A DNA stretch of 64,000 nt from contig JANQQP010000004.1 in NCBI GenBank assembly GCA_028285005.1, positions 179,261 to 243,260 on the forward strand, given 5' to 3'. Positions 51,394 through 60,263 of this stretch are shown piece after piece (the first letter of the stretch is position 1; each line of letters starts with the position of its first letter). The notes beneath the pieces were generated by a model, which saw nothing but the letters and a program-made list of their open reading frames with translations, was not told the origin of the DNA and ran no database searches. This DNA comes from Dehalococcoidia bacterium (lineage in GTDB: Bacteria > Chloroflexota > Dehalococcoidia > Lucifugimonadales > Lucifugimonadaceae). Position numbers and translations under genes: made by a program.

Positions 51394-53541
51394 TTGGTCT
51401 CCGCAACCAAGTCGGTCCACGAGCATAAGGATGCACAGTCGTCTGTTGGCGACGGACCGGCTGGCCGCGAACGCGCGCCAGCCTCTACGCCAACCGAGAC
51501 GTTCATGAATCGGCTGGCAACTCTGGCGCCTGAAATAAGCAGTCGGATTCACCAGAAGTTCCAGGGTCTTGCCGCTGTCCACGATCGCATGGACGCGGAT
51601 TACTCGCTGTACACGCTCGATCGGTGGCAACCAGACCTCGTGGACGCACTCTCACCAGAGGACATCTACACAACGAACGAACCGCGTGTCCTCGCCGAGA
51701 AGGTGATCTCCTTCATCACCGCCACCGAACTTGTGGTCCATGTGCCGAACGACGAGGCCCAGGAGCGGCAAGAGTCGTCGAACGATCTGGTCGAGCGACT
51801 GGCAATCGGGATGCTGAACAATGTCGAGAGACGGCACCGGCGGTTTGGCCACCCGTCAGTTGTCGACGCGCTGGCATTCTTCACTGTCGTGCGGGGCAGA
51901 TACGCCGCTGCACGCGCTGTTTTGAGGAAGAGGCCCAACGGCGAAACCTTCGAGGACATTCTTCCGCTGGACCCTCGACACCTCTTCGTCCAGCCGGGCA
52001 TGGAGGAGCCGCTCTGGGCCGCGCACCGGTTGCGCCGGACCGTATCGGAGGTTCGCGAGGAGTTTCCGCGTTTCTCGTTCGAAAACGGGAACCTGCTTGA
52101 TGACGAAGAGGGCGTGGATGTATTCGAGTACTTTTCCCGTGAGCCTAATCCCGAGTTCGACATAGCTTCTGCGGATCCCTTCCGGCGGCATCCGTTCATA
52201 TACGTCGCTGGAACGGTGATCGACGGCCAGTGGGCCAGGCCGCCGCACGATCTGCACATGCTGTCGTTTCCGATCGTGGTGGCACCCGTGGGACCGCAAC
52301 CTGTACTGGCTCCCACTGAGACCGAAGGGACGCCGGACGTTCACTTTGGCGAGAGCATATTTGCCGAGAACCGCGACGTCTGGGACCGTCTCAACAGAGC
52401 GACCTCTTATGTGCTCGACATCACTGGCAAGGCGTCGGACCCTCGCAAGAAGGTTTTCTCGCTTGATGGGACAAAGTCGCTCGACGACGGTGCCAGCGAC
52501 AAGGGCGCGGAGATCAATCTATCGACCGCCAACCAGGAGGACGTTCAGAGTTTTCCTGAGGCAGATGTGAACGGAGCCATAGCGCTCCTAATTCAGCAGC
52601 TCCAGAAAGACTCAGTCGCCGGAGGCCTGCCGCCACAAGCGTTCGGGTTGTTGGAAACACCGCTTTCGTCGGTTGCGCTGCGACAGTTGGGCAACAACCT
52701 GGAGCACCGCGTATTGCCTCGTATGCGAGCCGTTGCACGCTGCATCGAAGGCTGTCTGGAAAACCTTGTTGCGCAGTATGAGACCGGCGGTTTCGCTCCC
52801 ATCAGCGTCTCAGGCCGCCGCTTCGATAACCATCGCTTCGCAAACCGGTTGATCTCGCCCGAAGACATAACCGGGCATGACCCCGTCGAGGTCTCGATGT
52901 CGTTGGCCCTACCGGAAGACGAAGTCACTCGCTGGACGGTCGCCCAGATGGCGATGCAGCCAACTTTCAACGGTGAGCCGTTGGCATCCCTGGAGTGGGT
53001 ACGGGAGCGAGTGCTGAAGATGCAGTCGCACCGCACTGTGCAGTCTCAAAACCGAGAGGCGCAGGCCTTTTCACAGGACCCGCTCGCCCAGGCGATGGGC
53101 ATGTTCATGGCTGCCATCAAGGATGGAGACCACGCCCTTGCTGCCATCTGGTTCGACCGGTTGCAGGTGCTGCATCTGCAACGGCAGGTGGAGGGCGAGA
53201 CGGCTGCACGCCAACTGGTCACAGACCAGCTGAACAATCCGGACGGAGTGCCTCACGAGAGTAGTCTGCCATCGCTGCAGTCTCTTCTGAGCGGCGCGCT
53301 TACGGACGCGTCAGGCTCTACACCTACGACTCTATTCAGTCCGAACCCGCTCGATGACGTGCCCAGGTTCAACCATGCCCGTAACCCTGCCAACGGAGCT
53401 GTGCCGTTTGCCCAGGCGGCGGGCGTCGGGAGTGAGCCGGCTCCGCCCAGGATCAGTGGGCCTGGCGGCGATGGCGCTTCGAGCCAGCGCTCGGTGCTCG
53501 TGGGAGCGGACGGCGAACCGCTGACTGGCAGACTGTCTTAG
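51394..53541 (+). CDS. Phage portal protein
   Basis: A 715-residue head-vertex protein. The N-terminal part (MNRLATLAPEISSRIHQKFQ, LYTLDRWQPDLVDALSPEDI) leads into the portal core: FFTVVRGRYAAARAVLRKRP, LDPRHLFVQPGMEEPLW, then FPIVVAPVGPQPVL and the long clip-to-stem region. ADVNGAIALLIQQLQKDSVAG and ETPLSSVALRQLGNNLEHRV are the helical stem/wing segments seen in portals. The C-terminus is disordered. The TTG start at 51394 follows AGGAG. It lies about 15 kb from the terminase and capsid genes, with host genes between. Confidence 0.75.
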   Translation: MVSATKSVHEHKDAQSSVGDGPAGRERAPASTPTETFMNRLATLAPEISSRIHQKFQGLAAVHDRMDADYSLYTLDRWQPDLVDALSPEDIYTTNEPRVLAEKVISFITATELVVHVPNDEAQERQESSNDLVERLAIGMLNNVERRHRRFGHPSVVDALAFFTVVRGRYAAARAVLRKRPNGETFEDILPLDPRHLFVQPGMEEPLWAAHRLRRTVSEVREEFPRFSFENGNLLDDEEGVDVFEYFSREPNPEFDIASADPFRRHPFIYVAGTVIDGQWARPPHDLHMLSFPIVVAPVGPQPVLAPTETEGTPDVHFGESIFAENRDVWDRLNRATSYVLDITGKASDPRKKVFSLDGTKSLDDGASDKGAEINLSTANQEDVQSFPEADVNGAIALLIQQLQKDSVAGGLPPQAFGLLETPLSSVALRQLGNNLEHRVLPRMRAVARCIEGCLENLVAQYETGGFAPISVSGRRFDNHRFANRLISPEDITGHDPVEVSMSLALPEDEVTRWTVAQMAMQPTFNGEPLASLEWVRERVLKMQSHRTVQSQNREAQAFSQDPLAQAMGMFMAAIKDGDHALAAIWFDRLQVLHLQRQVEGETAARQLVTDQLNNPDGVPHESSLPSLQSLLSGALTDASGSTPTTLFSPNPLDDVPRFNHARNPANGAVPFAQAAGVGSEPAPPRISGPGGDGASSQRSVLVGADGEPLTGRLS

Positions 53542-53589
53542 CGCATCGGTCGTTGAGTGTGATGTTCAGAGTCGGTTTGGAGGATGGTG

Positions 53590-54750
53590 ATGCTGTTCAG
53601 AGTTACAGTGCCGGGCCTTGGTCCCGTCTTCGTCGAAGCTGAGGATTCTGCTGCCGCGATCAGGGCTGTCAGGCAATTCTTGAACCGCAATCAGATCCGC
53701 CTCGAAGAAGGGGTTCAGATCGAAATCGCCACACCTGTAAACGGAGATGTGGTCGGGATCGATACTGTTCTTGACTCCAACGGCGTGCCGATGAACTTGT
53801 CGCCACGGACGACGACTCTGCCTGGCAGCGCCTCGGGCGACTTTGAGCGCATAGATTTGCCGTCGCGGGAATCCGGCTCCATTACTGCCGCCCAATCCGC
53901 AAGCGGCATTCCGCTGGTTGTCGGGAAGGTCGTGTTTGCTGATGGGACGATCGCGTTCGTCAGGGTTCACGCAAGCGATACTTCCAGTGCCCGAACGATT
54001 CTCCAGTCTGCGCTCGGTCCAGCCGTGACAATCCAGGCGGTCAGCACTCCGGACTTCCTGTTCGAAACCGACGCCGAGTTCGTAGCGATGCTGCAGGGCA
54101 GCGGGCAGCCCGACCTCGACTCTTTCGTGCAATCCCTCGACCTCATCGTCGAGCCGATTCCTCAGCCCGAGGATGAACCTGATGAGACTGACCAGACCGA
54201 ACCTTTAGCAACTACGGATCTCCCGATTGACGTCCAGGCTTTCCCTTTCGCCAGCTTTCAGAACGCAGTTGCCGAGTTGGGCCTCGACCCCGAAGGAGTG
54301 CTTGGCAGCACGATCAGTCAGCGCTTCGATGCACTTGCACCGGCGGCACGCGTTGGCTCGCTGACCGGCACTGTCGACCCGATCGGGCAAGATCCGGGAG
54401 CGCTTCAGCAGTTCTTCAGCGACCGTTTCGGAGATACGGATATCGCTGCCGAGACGTTCCGCGATCTCCTCGCCGGAAGGACGTCCAATGAACTGAACGC
54501 TGAAGATCTGCTCTCGTTTCGGGCTCTGCAGAGTCCCGACATCGCGACCAGTCGCGGGCGGAGCGATGCCGCGGATGTGTTCCGGTTAGCCAGGGCCGCT
54601 GCCGAGGACCGATTTGGCTCCTTCGTAGCGTCCAGGCTTCTCCCTTCCAACGCCCGGCTTTTCCGAGAGCTTGAGCGAGAGTTGGCACAGGGCGACGTAA
54701 GCACCGATTTCCTGCAGTTTGCCCGGCAGCAGAACCTGTTGCCAGCGTAG
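53590..54750 (+). CDS. Phage-block structural protein, 386 aa
   Basis: Not a family I recognise. It follows the portal gene by 48 bp on the same strand. Residues 1-150 are beta-rich (MLFRVTVPGLGPVFVEAEDS, GKVVFADGTIAFVRVHASD). An acidic Pro/Glu linker lies near 195-215, and the C-terminus is helical with FxxF-type motifs (GALQQFFSDRFGD, TDFLQFARQQNLLPA). GGAGG is right next to the ATG at 53584, so the ATG at 53590 is the better start. It may be a head-tail connector or an internal virion protein. Confidence 0.5.
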   Translation: MLFRVTVPGLGPVFVEAEDSAAAIRAVRQFLNRNQIRLEEGVQIEIATPVNGDVVGIDTVLDSNGVPMNLSPRTTTLPGSASGDFERIDLPSRESGSITAAQSASGIPLVVGKVVFADGTIAFVRVHASDTSSARTILQSALGPAVTIQAVSTPDFLFETDAEFVAMLQGSGQPDLDSFVQSLDLIVEPIPQPEDEPDETDQTEPLATTDLPIDVQAFPFASFQNAVAELGLDPEGVLGSTISQRFDALAPAARVGSLTGTVDPIGQDPGALQQFFSDRFGDTDIAAETFRDLLAGRTSNELNAEDLLSFRALQSPDIATSRGRSDAADVFRLARAAAEDRFGSFVASRLLPSNARLFRELERELAQGDVSTDFLQFARQQNLLPA

Positions 54751-54784
54751 CGATTCTGAGCCAATCAAAACCGAGGACGAGTGA

Positions 54785-55141
54785 ATGGTTAACCAGCAGA
54801 TCGAGTCTCAGACCGACTTCGACGATTCATTGATCGATCCCGACGTGCAGGAAGCGTTCCTTCGGCTGCTAGAGGGGACCGATATCGGTGAGCGTACGCT
54901 CTTTCAGTCGATTTCACCGTTTCCCGGATCAATTGGACTCGACCGCCAGTTCCAGAGCCTGTTCACGCCCACGTTCAACCAGTTTCTAGGAGCGCTGGGC
55001 GGTCAGATCCGATCGGGACAAGAACCAACACTTACCTTCAACGAGTTCCTGACTGAGCAGTTTGATCCGCTTCGAGCTGTGGTCCAGCTGCCTGGCAGCC
55101 GGACTGATGTTGCCGCTGGTGGAACGCTGTTCAATCTCTAG
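54785..55141 (+). CDS. Small phage-block protein, 118 aa
   Basis: A 118-residue acidic protein rich in Phe and Gln, 34 bp after the preceding gene. Segments such as ERTLFQSISPFPGSIGLDRQ and TFNQFLGALGGQI recall the FxxFL patches in the previous protein's C-terminus, so the two may pack together. No family is recognised. Its stop overlaps that of the convergent M81 peptidase gene in CTAG (55138-55141). Confidence 0.5.
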   Translation: MVNQQIESQTDFDDSLIDPDVQEAFLRLLEGTDIGERTLFQSISPFPGSIGLDRQFQSLFTPTFNQFLGALGGQIRSGQEPTLTFNEFLTEQFDPLRAVVQLPGSRTDVAAGGTLFNL

Positions 55142-56628
55142 CCCGTTCGAGAAAAGTGCTCAGGCTCCGGTGAGAACGTCGTCTCAGGTTCCATCGGGTA
55201 CATCGGGCGCGCACATATTGTGTGGCCAAGCGACGGCAGATTGGCAGACGTTGCTCCTGGCGCGTCAACGTTGAGGTTGGCCTCAACCCATTCGTCATAG
55301 AACTGCGGCTCGCAATGCGGCGATTTCACAACAGTGGAGTGGAAGTCCTTCGGGTCGAGCCCGTTGACGAGGAACAGTGACCGGTCCACGTGCATCACCG
55401 GGACCTCCGTGACGACGATGGTGTAGTTGTCACTCTTCAGGACCGCTGTCTTTCCGGGGTTCTGCTTGAAAACCCAGGTCTCAAGGTCGAATGGTGCATC
55501 GGAGAGCGAAATCACCTCGAACTCCATGTCAATCGGAGTGTAGCGTGGGTCGAGATCGCCGCCCCAGCTTGTGGTGATGCGTGCGCCGACGCCTGCCTCG
55601 TGGGCCTGTGCTGCGAGTGCGGGTTCGCATATCGGAGCCAGCACCGTGTGTGGATAGTCCTGCCTGACCATCTCGCCAGCTATCGCGTTCGAGTTCCCTG
55701 AAGCTCCGGAGCTCGTGGCGTCCGCTGCATCGGTCAGCGCTACCGGCCCGGCCATACCTGCAGCTTGCCTGACTGCGTCCTCAAGGCCGATCAATCCCGA
55801 CTGCATCTTCGATCTATTGGGCCAGAAGTCGTTTGCCATCTTGAGCGCGCCCGCTTCAGCGAGTTCCGCGTCCGCATCGGCATAGACAAAGGCCTGTGAG
55901 CACAGTTCGGGAACGTCTGTGAATGGATTGCAGATCAGGAAACCCGCAGACAGAATCGACGGGTTCTGCTGAAGCTCCTGCGCGTAACGGATCTGCTGGC
56001 CAAACAGACCTGTTTCGGTGATCAGTTCGTTGCCGCGCACCAACGTAGGTATGCGAACGCGCACACCAACAGGCTTCACTCCATCATTGACGATTCGCAG
56101 CAGGAGCTTCGCCGCGCGGCTGCCAGTGTCAACGAAGTCCACATGTGGATAGGTGTGATACGAGACGACGGCATCGGCATGCTCCATCATGCGGCCAGTC
56201 AACACTCCGTGGAGGTCAAGCGATATGACTATCGGTACGTCGTCTCCCAGGACTTTCTGTGCCTCCTGCAGCAGGAAACCCTCGGGGTCCAACTCTTCCG
56301 GAGTTCCCATGGAGCCGTGCAGCCGGATGTACGCCCCGTCGATCTTTCCTGCATGCGGCTTGAGAGATTCGACGAACTCACCGGCCATGCGCACGAAGTC
56401 TGCGTGGGCAAGCGGCCCGGCGGCGTCACCGCCGGCAAACCAGGTTGGCACGATCTCGGAATCGCTCGATTCAAGGACTTGCAGCGCGCCACCAAACTCG
56501 GTGTTCTGACCCCGGTTGTCCGTGACGATCTCGTCGCCACGGAGAATCTTGAAGTAGTCCTGGTGGCACTCGACCGGATTGAAGGTCGATATCTCCTGCA
56601 TGAATCCGGCGAGCAATATCCTGGGCAT
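55138..56628 (-). CDS. M81 family metallopeptidase (MlrC-like)
   Basis: A 496-residue protein of the M81/MlrC family, first known from microcystin breakdown. MPRILLAGFMQEISTFNP starts the family domain with its metal Glu. IVISLDLHGVLTGRM gives Asp and His, and AVVSYHTYPHVDFVDTG gives further His ligands. The MlrC C-terminal domain (about 300-490) is present. It hydrolyses small peptides or related amides; the natural substrate is unknown. The ATG at 56628 follows GAGG at six bases. It overlaps the phage-block gene by four bases. Confidence 0.85.
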   Translation of the reverse strand: MPRILLAGFMQEISTFNPVECHQDYFKILRGDEIVTDNRGQNTEFGGALQVLESSDSEIVPTWFAGGDAAGPLAHADFVRMAGEFVESLKPHAGKIDGAYIRLHGSMGTPEELDPEGFLLQEAQKVLGDDVPIVISLDLHGVLTGRMMEHADAVVSYHTYPHVDFVDTGSRAAKLLLRIVNDGVKPVGVRVRIPTLVRGNELITETGLFGQQIRYAQELQQNPSILSAGFLICNPFTDVPELCSQAFVYADADAELAEAGALKMANDFWPNRSKMQSGLIGLEDAVRQAAGMAGPVALTDAADATSSGASGNSNAIAGEMVRQDYPHTVLAPICEPALAAQAHEAGVGARITTSWGGDLDPRYTPIDMEFEVISLSDAPFDLETWVFKQNPGKTAVLKSDNYTIVVTEVPVMHVDRSLFLVNGLDPKDFHSTVVKSPHCEPQFYDEWVEANLNVDAPGATSANLPSLGHTICARPMYPMEPETTFSPEPEHFSRTG

Positions 56629-56735
56629 AGGGGTCCTCAATGGCTTCCGTTTGGTTGGAAGCGCGATTGTAGCGAGAACCCGCTGCGTTACCTACTGGAC
56701 CGGTCTTAGCAAAAGACTGCCAGTGTCAAAACGAT

Positions 56736-57440
56736 CTACAGCGAGCCCAGGCTGATCGGCTGTGAGTAGCTCAGTTCGGGGTACCAGTCACCGCGGCCTT
56801 TAGGAGTCAGGTCCAGAACATTCCACAGAGGCCAGATCATATCGGTGTGCCTCATGTTCTGGTCCGGCTCCGCATCTACGAACGCCATCTCGCTGCCCCA
56901 GAAGTGCCTGAAGCCCGTCGAACTGCTTTCGTCGCGAGTGAACACATTCATCATCGTCATCTGATGGCCGTCGATCTCACCAAAATAGTCGACGTTGTAC
57001 GTGTTGTTGGCGGACGACAGGAGCCGGAGACTATTCCAGCCCCTTGAGTCGGCATGCTCTCGTATCTTCGCAATCGGGTTCTTGGCCACGACGGCGAGGC
57101 CAATCCGCTGATCGATGTGACGGACCTGCCCATCGAGGCCATCTAGCATCGATGTGCACATGGGGCATGCGGCGTCCATCTCTGGCCCGTACATGAAGCT
57201 GTACACGAAGAGAGTGTCTTTGCCAGCCGGCAGGATCTCGGAGAACCGCGTCTGTTTCGGGGCACCGTTGACGAGTTCTTCGAAGACGTAGTCTTCCTTG
57301 AGCTCGCCGCCGGCCGGAAGCGTTCGCCGCTGCCGTGCTACTTCCTCGACCTGAGCCCGCAGGCGGATTTCTGCCTCGAGCAACTCTTCCCTGGCAGAAC
57401 GGTAGCCCTGGCTTTCGTTCGGAAAACTGACATCGACCAT
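56736..57440 (-). CDS. DUF899-family thioredoxin-like protein
   Basis: A 234-residue protein. EARIRLRAQVEEVARQRRTL-like and GPEMDAACPMCTSMLDGLDG segments, then WNSLRLLSSANNTYNVDYFG and VFTRDESSSTGFRHFWGSEM, are the marks of DUF899, a thioredoxin-fold family with a CxxC motif (here CPMC). The enzymatic role is not known; redox or dithiol chemistry is likely. GGAGAG precedes the ATG at 57440. The M81 peptidase gene follows downstream on the same strand. Confidence 0.8.
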   Translation of the reverse strand: MVDVSFPNESQGYRSAREELLEAEIRLRAQVEEVARQRRTLPAGGELKEDYVFEELVNGAPKQTRFSEILPAGKDTLFVYSFMYGPEMDAACPMCTSMLDGLDGQVRHIDQRIGLAVVAKNPIAKIREHADSRGWNSLRLLSSANNTYNVDYFGEIDGHQMTMMNVFTRDESSSTGFRHFWGSEMAFVDAEPDQNMRHTDMIWPLWNVLDLTPKGRGDWYPELSYSQPISLGSL

Positions 57441-57532
57441 GATGGCTCTCCAAGACCTGATAAAACAAAACCGATTGGTTAACTATTATTGCACATCTGG
57501 TGACGGCACGCCGGAAAGCACGTTTGAGATTC

Positions 57533-58282
57533 CTATATCGGGCGTCGAGCGAGGCTGAACGACTGCCCGGTCGGCCCTCCTTCGGGCTGAGTCGCAAGCC
57601 AGGCCGCCAGTGGCACAACTTCATCGGGAGTTTTCATACGTTCGCTGGGCGCAAAGGGCGGAGGACCGCCGACTTCCATGAAGTCCGTGGTTGCGCGGGT
57701 GGCGACAGGTCCCGGCACCAGTTCGTTCACGTCAATGCCGTGGCTCCACAGCTCTGCCGACATGCACTGAGTCAACATCCACGAGCCGGCCTTCCCAACG
57801 CGGTATGAGGAGTTGCTGTCGCCGGGTTGATGGCCCATTCCCGAGCCCACATTGATGATCTTGCCACCGCCTGTTTCGATCATTAGTGGTACGAAGTGTC
57901 GGCTAACGAGATAGACGCTATCGATGTTTAGGCGGACCGCCGCCAGCCAGTCATCCACGCTCGACTCGAGGATTCCAGAGCGATCAGTCGCGCCACCGGC
58001 GTTGTTCACAAGGATGTCAAGACGGTCGAATGTGTCGGAAAACTCTTCGGCCGCTCCCTGAACGGCTGTCCTGTCTGTCACGTCGGCTGCAAGCGCGAGA
58101 GACTTCCGGCCGATTCCGGTGATTTCGTCGGCAACCGCCGTGACCTCAGTATCGGTCCTGGCGAGAACGCAGACATCTGCCCCGGCCCGGGCAAGGCCAA
58201 TGGCGATAGACCTGCCAATACCGCGTCCACCTCCGGTAACCAGTGCCGCCCGACCGTGAAGAGGCTGACTGTCCTGATCCAC
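57533..58282 (-). CDS. Short-chain dehydrogenase/reductase
   Basis: A 249-residue classical SDR. AALVTGGGRGIGRSIAIGLARAG is the TGxxxGIG cofactor loop. NNAGG is the structural motif. Ser in INVGSGMG and Tyr/Lys in SSYRVGKAG form the catalytic set. It oxidises or reduces an alcohol/ketone with NAD(P)H, like FabG relatives. The GTG at 58282 is preferred; the reading frame up to 58369 has no family similarity. The substrate is unknown. Confidence 0.85.
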   Translation of the reverse strand: MDQDSQPLHGRAALVTGGGRGIGRSIAIGLARAGADVCVLARTDTEVTAVADEITGIGRKSLALAADVTDRTAVQGAAEEFSDTFDRLDILVNNAGGATDRSGILESSVDDWLAAVRLNIDSVYLVSRHFVPLMIETGGGKIINVGSGMGHQPGDSNSSYRVGKAGSWMLTQCMSAELWSHGIDVNELVPGPVATRATTDFMEVGGPPPFAPSERMKTPDEVVPLAAWLATQPEGGPTGQSFSLARRPI

Positions 58283-58438
58283 TGTTGTTGCCTTTCTACA
58301 AGAGAAAATTCGAGAGTTCGTCGCTGCCAGACGGGGGTTGAACTTATCTGCGTCGATGCGGAGTATCAACTCAGGAAAGTTTGTCGCTATCAGGCCGGGA
58401 TGTTGGCTTGATCCGGTGAGTGGTGAGGGTGAGTTCGG

Positions 58439-58678
58439 ATGTGCGCAGGGAACAGAAGGAACGACGCGCCCGATGAATGCCAGCTGCCGACGGTGGAGCA
58501 GGTTCAGGCAGAACTCTGGTTGATCGCGACCGGTGATGGCAGCGAGGCATCGAGAGTTTCCGCTCTGAGAGTATTAGCGGACATCATGGGTCTCACGAAA
58601 CCAAAAGCTCCGAAGTTCCCGGATGGAATGATTGCGCTCATGGATGCCCTGGCGGAAGGATTGAGCGACAGCGGCTAG
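58439..58678 (+). CDS. Putative phage terminase small subunit-like protein
   Basis: A 79-residue protein, apart from all other phage genes. Its centre, VQAELWLIATGDGSEASRVS followed by ALRVLADIMGLTK, has the helix-turn-helix spacing of short terminase small subunits: L-x-x-IA followed by R-x-x-AL-x-x-LA-x-x-G. TerS recognises DNA for packaging and loads it onto TerL. The match is short and made by eye, so it is tentative. Its stop overlaps the convergent dehalogenase gene within CTAG at 58675-58678. Confidence 0.4.
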   Translation: MCAGNRRNDAPDECQLPTVEQVQAELWLIATGDGSEASRVSALRVLADIMGLTKPKAPKFPDGMIALMDALAEGLSDSG

Positions 58679-59358
58679 GATTCATCGCCTGCATCTAACT
58701 CAATGATTGCGGCGACCGCCTCTTCGAGATCGTTCGCTCTCACAGTTGGCTCACGGTCCAGCGCACCAGTCACCATGCCGGGACGCGCAACAAATGCCGC
58801 CTTCCAACCAGCCATCAGGGCTCCTGTCGTGTCCCAGTTGTGGGCCGCGACGAGCCACAGTCTTTCGGCAGATTCACCTAGCTCTTCGGCCGCCATTCGA
58901 TACACCGCGGTCGCCGGCTTGAACTGCTTCACCGCGTCAACCGAAAGCAGCTCATCAAACAGGTTGCCCAATCCAGAATTGGCGATCTGAGCCTCAACGA
59001 CCGCAGGCGGTGAGTTTGTGAGCGTCACCACTCGGTAGCCGTTCGTCTTCAAAGTCTCGACGGCTGAGCGAGCTTCCGGATGTGCCGGCAGCGCGCGGAG
59101 CCCGCCAAGGATTTCTCTCCGCTGTTCTTCTGAGACCGACATCCCGCGACGCTCAGCGACCATCCCAAGCGCCGCCGCGCCCACGCTCGCAAAGTCAGAG
59201 TAATCGCCGACGAGTGTCGATGTCATCGAAGTCATCAGCACCTGAGTGAACCACTCCGACCTCATCTTCGGATCACCAAAGTGCTTCTCGAACACCGGGT
59301 CCAGAGCACGCAGGTCAAGCAGGGTCTCGTTCACATCGAACACCACGGTTCGCGGCAT
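58675..59358 (-). CDS. Haloacid dehalogenase, type II (HAD family)
   Basis: A 227-residue HAD hydrolase. The nucleophile motif is TVVFDVNETLLDL (Asp). Motif II is VVTLTNSPPAVVEAQ, motif III the Lys in AVKQFKPATAVY, and motif IV AAHNWDTTGALMAGW. The last is the signature of L-2-haloacid dehalogenases, which remove chloride or fluoride from 2-haloalkanoic acids. Activity on organohalides is plausible but needs assay. The ATG at 59358 follows GGAAG. A TerS-like gene overlaps its end by four bases. Confidence 0.85.
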   Translation of the reverse strand: MPRTVVFDVNETLLDLRALDPVFEKHFGDPKMRSEWFTQVLMTSMTSTLVGDYSDFASVGAAALGMVAERRGMSVSEEQRREILGGLRALPAHPEARSAVETLKTNGYRVVTLTNSPPAVVEAQIANSGLGNLFDELLSVDAVKQFKPATAVYRMAAEELGESAERLWLVAAHNWDTTGALMAGWKAAFVARPGMVTGALDREPTVRANDLEEAVAAIIELDAGDES

Positions 59359-59376
59359 CACGGCTTCCTTTGATCG

Positions 59377-60189
59377 TCAGGCGTCGTAGTCGTGGGCGTC
59401 TTCAGCCCGGTCCTCTGGCGCGTACCCCAACACCGAGCGGGCATCATCAATATCGGTCCACCGATACTGGTTGTCGGACATGCCGTAGAAGATGCCGAAA
59501 CGAACATCTTCTGGCGCGTCAATGGCACGCTGCCATATCTGTGTGATGTCGCGCTGGCTCACGTAGATGTCAGCTCCCTGCGGAGGCCTCGGCCGGTCTC
59601 GTTCCACCTGCCCTATGCGGATGCAAAGGCATGACATGTCGTAGCGGTGAGAGTAGACACGTGCCAGCGACTCGAGCCAGACCTTGCTGGCGGCGTAGAT
59701 GCCTCGCGGTTCTGCAGGTGTTGCGGGAGAGATCATGTCGAACTGATCAGGGATGTCCGCGTGCCTTCGCTCCATCATCGCCGCATAGGGCTCCTGCTCA
59801 CGATGGCCTTCGGAGACCATGATGCTGCTGGCGCCAACGATGCGCTTCACATTCGCCTGCCGACTAGCCTCGAAGACGTTGTAAGTGCCTATGACATTGT
59901 TGTCCCTCACCGACTCCCACTCGCGGCCTTCCGGGTCGGCTCCGAGATGCGCCACAACGTCCATCCCTTCCACCGACTTGGCCACGGCGTTGTAGTCGGA
60001 CAGATCGCAAACGCCAAAGCTCTCCTGTGGCAGGTCGAGATCCCAAGAGCCTGGCACTCGCTGAGAAGGCTCGCGTTTCTTGTCGATTCCATAGACTTCG
60101 TAGCGCTCCGGTTCGGACATCAGCTTTGAGTAGACCATGTAGCCGACCTGGCCGGTTGCTCCGGTCACAAGCACCTTGAGTCTGGACAT
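59377..60189 (-). CDS. NAD-dependent epimerase/dehydratase
   Basis: A 270-residue extended SDR. MSRLKVLVTGATGQVGYMVY is the GxxGxxG loop. MDVVAHLGADPE and VKRIVGASSIMVSEG follow, and YAASKVWLESLARVY holds the YxxxK pair. Members act on nucleotide sugars or related alcohols, or as uronate dehydrogenases. GGAGG precedes the ATG at 60189. It is divergent from a second epimerase gene of the same broad family. Confidence 0.82.
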   Translation of the reverse strand: MSRLKVLVTGATGQVGYMVYSKLMSEPERYEVYGIDKKREPSQRVPGSWDLDLPQESFGVCDLSDYNAVAKSVEGMDVVAHLGADPEGREWESVRDNNVIGTYNVFEASRQANVKRIVGASSIMVSEGHREQEPYAAMMERRHADIPDQFDMISPATPAEPRGIYAASKVWLESLARVYSHRYDMSCLCIRIGQVERDRPRPPQGADIYVSQRDITQIWQRAIDAPEDVRFGIFYGMSDNQYRWTDIDDARSVLGYAPEDRAEDAHDYDA

Positions 60190-60263
60190 TCGCTTCCCTC
60201 CGGAGAACACGGTTACTATCAGGCGGATTTAGCAAGCAGGCCGACAATGATAGGAGACAAAGT

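Noticed and set aside
53566-54132. Long minus-strand frame opposite the phage-block gene
   Set aside because: It is the complement of a well-supported gene (53590-54750), has no ribosome site, and its product is low in recognisable structure.
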